A stretch of 64,000 nt of DNA from Puccinia triticina (lineage: Eukaryota; Basidiomycota; Pucciniomycetes; Pucciniales; Pucciniaceae): contig NC_070572.1 of NCBI RefSeq assembly GCF_026914185.1, positions 1,674,001 to 1,738,000 on the forward strand, in the 5' to 3' direction. Numbering within the stretch: the stretch's first letter is position 1; the number at the start of each line of letters is the position of its first letter. Under the pieces are notes generated by a model, which did no database searches, had not been told where the DNA came from, and was given only the letters and a program-made list of their open reading frames with translations. Below are positions 58,590 through 64,000 of the stretch, piece by piece. The translations under genes were made by a program, and so were the position numbers.

Positions 58590-59760
58590 CAGCTGATGCT
58601 CATCTGTGGGCCAGCCTTGGCCCAGCTGATGCTCATCTGTGGGCCAGCCTTGGCCCAGCTGATGCTCATCTGTGGGCCAGCCTTGGCCCAGCTGATTCTG
58701 AGCTATGGACCAGCCTTGGCTCAGCTGTGGAAAAAAAAGCCTAGGATCAGACAATGCTCAGCTGTGGACCAGCCTTGGCTCAGCTGTGGAACAGCCTTGG
58801 CTCAGCTGTGGAACAGCCTTGGCTCAGCTGTGGAACAGCCTTGGCTCAGCTGTGGAACAGCCTTGGCTCAGCTATGGAACAGCCTTGGCTCAGCTGTGGA
58901 ACAGCCTTGGCTCAGCTGTGGAACAGCCTTGGCTCAGCTGTGGAACAGCCTTGGCTCAGCTGTGGAACAGCCTTGGCTCAGCTGTGGAACAGCCTTGGCT
59001 CAGCTGTGGAACAGCCTTGGCTCAGCTGTGGAACAGCCTTGGCTCAGCTGTGGAACAGCCTTGGCTCAGCTGTGGAACAGCCTTGGCTCAGCTGTGGAAC
59101 AGCCTTGGCTCAGCTGTGGAACAGCCTTGGCTCAGCTGTGGAACAGCCTTGGCTCAGCTGTGGAACAGCCTTGGCTCAGCTGTGGAACAGCCTTGGCTCA
59201 GCTGTGGACCAGCCTTGGCTCAGCTGATGCTCAGCTATGGAACAGCCTTGGATCAGGTGATACTCATCTTATGAGTAGTCTCAAAACACCTGATTCTCAG
59301 CTTTTGACCAATGCTCAGCTTTTGACCAATGCTCAGCTTTTGACCAATGCTCAGCTTTTGACCAATGCTCAGCTTTTGACCAATGCTCAGCTTTTGACCA
59401 ATGCTCAGCTTTTGACCAATGCTCAGCTTTTGACCAATGCTCAGCTTTGGACCAGTATTGGCTCAGCTGATTCTCAGCTTTTGAAAATTCTTGGCACAGC
59501 TGGTGTTAATCTTTGGAAGAGTGTTGTCCCAGCTGATCCTCAGCTTTGCACAAGCCTTTTCAGAGATGATACTCAGCTTTGGACCATTTTTGGCTAAGCT
59601 GATGCACAGATTTGGAATATTCTTGGTCCAGCTGACACTTGGCTTTGTATCAGGCTTGAAATAGCCGATTCTCAGCTGTGGCCCAGGCTCACCTAATGCT
59701 CAGCTTTGGCCCAGGCTCATTCAATGCCTACTGCCCAGCTTTTGATGAGGATCAGCTGTT
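58590..59760 (+). repeat. CAGCTG minisatellite block 2, with a perfect 21 x 22-bp core
   Basis: 58592-58690 holds three 33-bp units (CAGCTGATGCTCATCTGTGG start). 58759-59220 is exactly 21 copies of a 22-bp unit, CAGCTGTGGAACAGCCTTGG plus CT, without indels and with few substitutions. 59290-59450 holds about nine 18-bp units (CTCAGCTTTTGACCAATG). Degenerate units continue to about 59760. The 22-bp unit has no stop in any forward frame, so all three frames are open across it. These frames are not taken as genes. Confidence 0.95.
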
Positions 59761-59959
59761 CCTGGGAAAAATCTAGGATCAGCTTGAGCTGACTGTGCCA
59801 CATTGAGTGCTCTGGTGCAGTCCTGCAAGCTCTATAAGTGCTGGTGGAGCAGACTTGGAGCAGCGCTGGAGAAGCTCTGAAGCAGAAACCAAAGCTGCAT
59901 CATGTCACTTGCCATCAAGTGACAATATTTTTTTTCCTGATGATAAGGTGATATAAATA

Positions 59960-60120
59960 AACCTGAGGAAATTACCTAGGTGCTGTGCATTGGTCCCTTT
60001 AGCTACCGCCCCATATTCAGCATTGTCCTGTTTGTGTTGGTCATTTGAATGTTTGGGGGGATCTTGGGTTTTGTCCTGTTGTGCTGGCCCACACTGGAGC
60101 CTCTTGCTTGGTTGAGCCAT
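59960..60120 (-). pseudogene. Possible hAT transposase first exon
   Basis: An ATG at 60120 opens a polar, lysine- and glutamine-rich leader (MAQPSKRLQCGPAQQDK) running to a GTAATT donor-like site. Its composition and length resemble exon 1 of the deleted element at 41407. It lies on the same strand as the transposase pseudogene at 52309-53960 and could be its detached first exon, but that is inference. Confidence 0.35.
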
Positions 60121-60555
60121 TGCTCGGGATTTGGAGGATACAGACAGTGCAGTGGTGTTTTTTTGAGGGATCGGGCAGACAGTGGAGGGGGGAATGAGTA
60201 AGGGGGCTGGTGAAACTCCTCAATGGTCAGAAATCCTAAGGTACACAGCTGTGGCCAACCAAGCCTTAATGCTTACATCCTTGGGCGGGTTTGAGAAGGT
60301 GTGGCTTTAAATACCGGGGTACCAGCACAATTTTACCCAGAATCTCAGACACCCTTACCCGCTAGCCATAGCGGGTTTGTTTTCCCAGCTCTATTTTAAA
60401 CCTCTATAATTCCTTGATTTCTTAAATTTATTTGCAATGAAATTGCTTAGGTTGAAGACTAGCTTGTGCCTTTCCAACCTAGAGAATTTGGGTAAATTCA
60501 CAACATTCCTTGCACTCCAAAAAAAAAACTTTTAAAAACACTCAAAATAGGTTGT
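60121..60555. other. Spacer with hAT-like subterminal words
   Basis: GGGGTACCAGCACAATTTT and ACACCCTTACCCGC near 60314-60362 resemble the subterminal zone of the hAT element at 40740. No terminal repeat could be fixed. No gene is seen. Confidence 0.35.
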
Positions 60556-60685
60556 TAACAAACGTACCCGGTAATCTCACTAAACGTACCCGGTAATCTC
60601 ACTAAAAGTACCCGGTAATCTCACTAAACGCACCCGGTAATCTCACTAAACATACCCGGTAATCTCACTAAACGTACCCGGTTTT
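60556..60685. repeat. 22-bp tandem repeat
   Basis: Six copies of AAACGTACCCGGTAATCTCA plus CT with single-base differences. The last copy is truncated. Confidence 0.85.
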
Positions 60686-60835
60686 TGTACTGCACCCCCT
60701 TTTCCGTGTAAGTGCCTGGTTTTTTTCCGCTCATTTTTACGCAACACAAATGATATCACAATTCATCTAAAATTATGAAAATAATTATCATGCAATCAGA
60801 ATTGCAGAAAACTCAATTTTCAATTGATTAATTAA

Positions 60836-62628
60836 TGTACCCCTTTTTTGCGTACCCGCTCTTCTGGGGTACATGCTAATGGAATAACTTTTGTTTACAT
60901 GTCCCAGATGCACAAAAATATCAGGGCACTTATAATTTTGATTATTCTGCATTGCCTGAAATTTTTAGGATTTTCAGGGAGTGCGCAGCGGGCTTAGTAG
61001 GAAAATTCTTGCTAGCTGGATAACTTTTTCATTACATTTTCAAGAAGGCTAAAAATATCAGGTATATTTAAACTTTTTATTTTCTCTGTGCCCTGAAAAT
61101 TTGAGCAATAGGGTGGCATAAGAAGATGACATATAAGGGGTGTGCAGCAGTCTTAATAGGAAAAATCTGTCTAATTGGATAGTTTTTTTTGTTACATGTC
61201 ACAGCAGCCTGAAAACTTAAGTGAACTTTCACATATGCATATTATACGCAGGGCATAGCACATTGAATTGAATCAATTCAAGTATTTGTATTTGAATTTG
61301 ATTCAAGTCAAATAATGCCTGGGCAAATTTAAGCTCAAATATTCAAAAAAATTTGAATAATGGCTGAAAGGGGCGCGTAGAGGGCCAATGAAAGTTGCTC
61401 TGGGGCCCAAAGGCCCCAGATGAGCTTGCACAGGCCCTATACCAGCCCCTTTGGTGCAAAACAAAAAAAATCTGCCTCTGGCACTTTGAAAAGTGCATCC
61501 GCCACTACAAAAAGTGTGTCTGCCACTATGGAAAGTGCATCCGCCACTTTGAAAAGTGTTTCTGCCACTATGAAAAGTGTGTCTGCCACTATGAAAAGTG
61601 AGTCCGCCACTATCAAAATTGCGCCTGGCACTATGAAAAGTGTGTCTGGCACTATGAAAAGTGCGTACACCACTATGAAAAGTGCATCCAGCACTATCAA
61701 AAGTGCTTCCAGCACTATCAAAAGTGCGTCCAGCACTCTGAATAGTGAGTCTGCCACTATCAAAAGTGCATCCGGAAGTATGAAAAGTGCGTCTGCCACT
61801 ATGAAAAGTGCGTCCAGCACTCTGAATAGTGTGTTGGCCATTATGAGATATGCCTCTGGCAATATTATAAGTGACTTTGGCACCATGATATTTTTGACGG
61901 ATGACCCTCTCAAAATCATATGGCCCAGAAATGGGCCAAAATAAGTCAAAAACACAAAAAATGTAATTTTTTGGTGTTTTTAATGTATTTTGGAAGTTTT
62001 TCTGTCAAATATCTCCAAATACTCAAATATTTGACAAATCAGTATTTGAGGGGCCCAAAATCGCGTCAAATACCGCCGTGCTATGCCCTGATTATACGTA
62101 CCCTGAAATTTTTAGCAATTTTCTGGCTTCAGAACCTGAGATTTAAGGGATGTGCGGTAGTCATAATACCTACTAGTGCACACCCTGTAGAACTCATGTT
62201 CTGATGCCAAAAAAAAGCTAAAGATTTAAGGGCACGGGTAGTATGTTTTTTTGAAACTTCCCTGAAGTTTTTAGACTGCTGTGACATGTAACAAAAAACC
62301 TATCCAATTAGACAAATTTTTCCTATGAAGACTGCCACACACCCCTTATATCTCATTGTTTTATGCCACCCCATTGCTCAAAATTTCAGGGCACAGAGAA
62401 AATACAGAGTTTAATGATTCCTGAAATTTTTAGACTCTTTAAAATGTAACAAAAAAGTTATTCAGCTGGCAAGAATTTTCCTACTAAGCCCACCGTGCAC
62501 TCCCTGAAAATCCTAAAAATTTCAGGGAATGCAGAATATTACAGTTATAAGTACCCTGAAATTCTTTTGCGGCTTGGACATGTAAAAAAAAGTTATTCCT
62601 TAGTATGTACCCCAGAAAAAGGGGTACA
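60836..62628. mobile_element. Large foldback element, entered by a hAT element
   Basis: 60836-61240 and about 62230-62628 are imperfect reverse complements. Shared words are GTACCCC...TTCTGGGGTACAT, GGAATAACTTTT, CAGGGAGTGC and TAATAGGAAAAAT, plus the complement of ACACACCCCTTATATCTCA. Internal sub-repeats make each arm itself semi-tandem. Without the hAT insertion it is about 0.94 kb. Diverged arm sequence recurs near 19.86-20.07 kb. Confidence 0.7.
61249..62090. mobile_element. hAT-type element (842 bp), uninterrupted relative of 29993-38987
   Basis: CAGGGCATAGCAC ends are flanked by a perfect 8-bp target duplication ATTATACG (61241-61248 and 62091-62098). It contains a 21-bp minisatellite (61480-61860, AAAAGTGCGTCCGCCACTAT as unit). 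A plus-strand frame at 61420-61944 covers the MKSASAT heptads and ends in a stretch (RYASGNIIS, FLTDDPLKIIWPRNGPK) also present in the other copy. This uninterrupted copy documents the pre-insertion target of the Harbinger and TA-target elements. Confidence 0.92.
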
Positions 62629-62766
62629 CAAAAAAAAGGATTTTGCACAGAGAGGGTCTGTGCTCACCAGCTCAGCTTCCACAGTTCACTCTCCACCAGA
62701 ACATAGAGTGGATCATGGGAGATATAAAAATTTGTATGTTTTTCTGCAGCATGTTCCAATGACAAT

Positions 62767-63121
62767 AGGAGGTTTCAAACCACCTCCAGGAAGTTGTCCA
62801 GGTCGCACTTTCCAGGAAAAAAACACCTCCTGGAACGTCTCCTGCAGACCTGTGACCGGCAAGACTCTCCAGGAGGTCCAGGAAATCAGGAAAAAACAGT
62901 CCAAAACAAAGAAAAAAACATATTTTACCTTGCCCCCAACAGAACTGAACCCCCGGGAGTTCTTTTCTTGCCATCTTCCCACCGCACGGTCATTTAGAGG
63001 ACTCAAAATAACCCACTCAATGACCGGTCTGACTGGTCATCTCAAGGAATCAAGCTGCTCAATGACCAGTGTTTGTACTGGTCATCAAGATGACTCAAGC
63101 TGAGGTGGTTTGAAACCCCCT
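62767..63121. mobile_element. Harbinger-type MITE carrying palindromes (355 bp)
   Basis: The ends AGGAGGTTTCAAACCACCT and the complement AGGGGGTTTCAAACCACCT are flanked by a perfect 3-bp duplication AAT (62764-62766 and 63122-63124). The first 12 terminal bases resemble those of the four-gene Harbinger element at 30800, so it could be mobilised by that transposase family. Two GATGACCGG-type palindromes lie at 63020-63095. Confidence 0.85.
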
Positions 63122-63364
63122 AATGTTGAGGCTGGCACCCGGGTTTTTGTCCCAAACCCCAGATCCAAAACCACCCAGGTGGTCACAATTGTTTTTTTAC
63201 GGATTTACTTTGTGCACAGAGGGAAACTTGTTGCGCACAGGAATTTCCGTTGACTTGAAGTCACGTGACGTTGGGACCCCCTCCGTGCGCGCCACCAGCT
63301 CCCCCCAAAAATCTGTCCGCACACGGGGGTGCCGTGCTGTGACAGGTGGCCGGGTTGAGACACT

Positions 63365-63460
63365 CCAGCCATCCAGAGGAAACAATCCCCTCAATGACCG
63401 GAATAGACCAGTGATCAAGAGGATACATCCCTCTCAATGACTGGCATTCAGGTCATTGAG
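63365..63460. repeat. Palindrome array, short locus
   Basis: Three degenerate units (CTCAATGACCGGAATAGACC, then CTCAATGACTGGCATTCAGG) of the same class as the larger arrays. Confidence 0.7.
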
Positions 63461-63477
63461 AGGACACAGAGGTACGT

Positions 63478-63690
63478 GCATAAGTCCCTCCTGACAGAGC
63501 TTGCTTTGCAAGTGGGGGACTTCCTGTCAATCTGGGAACCCAGATTTTTCCAGATTTTGCAGGGAAATCTTGGCTCAATTTTGCGGGGAAATCTGGGCTC
63601 AATTTTCCCAAATCCTAGATCTGCCTAGATTTCCCTGCAAAATCTGGGAAAATCTGGGTTTCCAGATTGGCGGGAAGTCCTCCAGTTCAC
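63478..63690. repeat. GC hairpin module adjoining a GGAGGACTTCC element
   Basis: TAAGTCCCTCC to GGGGGACTTCC (about 63481-63522) is a roughly 42-bp hairpin module. It runs directly into a unit whose ends are GGGGACTTCCTGTCAATCTG and the complement of GGAGGACTTCCCGCCAATCT, with CCAGATTTT words inside. Confidence 0.55.
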
Positions 63691-63722
63691 CCCTGAAGTC
63701 TTGAGTAAGGCTGTGACCAAAA

Positions 63723-63865
63723 GCGGGGTTTGGGGCATGCCCCGGGGTTTGGGGCATGCCCCGGGGTTTGGGGCATGCCCCGGGGTTTGGGGCATGACCC
63801 AGGGCTCATGCCCCGGGGTCCGGGGCATTGGGATTGGCTTTGAAAATGCCTCGAACCCCGGGGCA
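63723..63865. repeat. 19-bp GC-rich palindromic tandem repeat
   Basis: Four near-perfect copies of GGGGTTTGGGGCATGCCCC followed by degenerate ones. Each unit contains the self-complementary core GGGGCATGCCCC. The window ends shortly after without a further feature. Confidence 0.85.
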
Positions 63866-64000
63866 TATGTTTTTTTTTGCAAAGGGGGGATTACCTGGGG
63901 GGATGTGATGTCTTTTTTTGGGATTTTATGTTTTTCTTGTCATTCCAGTGGCCATGATATGTATGTAAAAGTTGGTTTTAGTTAGAGCTTGAGGGAAAAA

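Noticed and set aside
58596..59597. 333-residue repetitive open frame and two overlapping ones
   Set aside because: All three forward frames are open because the 22-bp unit has no stop in any frame. No conserved flanking exon supports a gene.
1..64000. tRNA, rRNA, riboswitch or bacterial operon features
   Set aside because: No cloverleaf-compatible A and B box pairs, rRNA segments or bacterial gene organisation were recognised by eye. A covariance search would be needed to exclude small RNAs.

Overview
The window reads as nuclear DNA of a filamentous basidiomycete, most likely a rust-like member of Pucciniomycotina. The reasons are short spliceosomal introns, chromodomain Ty3/gypsy elements, PIF/Harbinger and hAT elements, an RTC4-family gene and in-frame stops that look like C-to-T changes at CpG. 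This is inference: there is no marker gene, and the genus is not claimed.

Layout. 1-12195 is about 70 copies of a 173-bp satellite that changes orientation once near 2456. A 744-bp foldback element follows (12641-13384). A decayed, interrupted Ty3/gypsy element (A) occupies about 13450-19221. LTR debris, a solo LTR and Ty1/copia fragments fill 21103-25800. A chromodomain Ty3/gypsy element (B) with a short 3' LTR lies at 26130-29754.

29993-38987 is a nest of DNA transposons. A hAT-type element with a perfect 8-bp target duplication was entered by a 7.66-kb PIF/Harbinger element and by a small TA-target element. The Harbinger element was itself entered by a TIR element and a MULE-like element. 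It carries four genes: a DDE transposase, an RTC4-like protein and two SANT/Myb-like proteins. An uninterrupted copy of the outer hAT family at 61249-62090 shows the pre-insertion target, so the four genes moved as one unit. This is the main discovery candidate.

The one apparently intact host gene is a 19-exon sugar transporter at 43376-46451, in a GC-rich island with a 6-nt microexon and one GC-AG intron. From 48 kb on the DNA is again mobile elements and tandem repeats: further hAT non-autonomous elements, a hAT transposase pseudogene, minisatellites and a large foldback element.

A recurrent theme is arrays of short palindromes (for example GATGACCGG, loop, CCGGTCATC, joined by a second GAGAGG...CCTCTC hairpin) at many loci. 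Several of these arrays sit between the terminal inverted repeats of different DNA transposons. They are described as a repeat class of unknown function.
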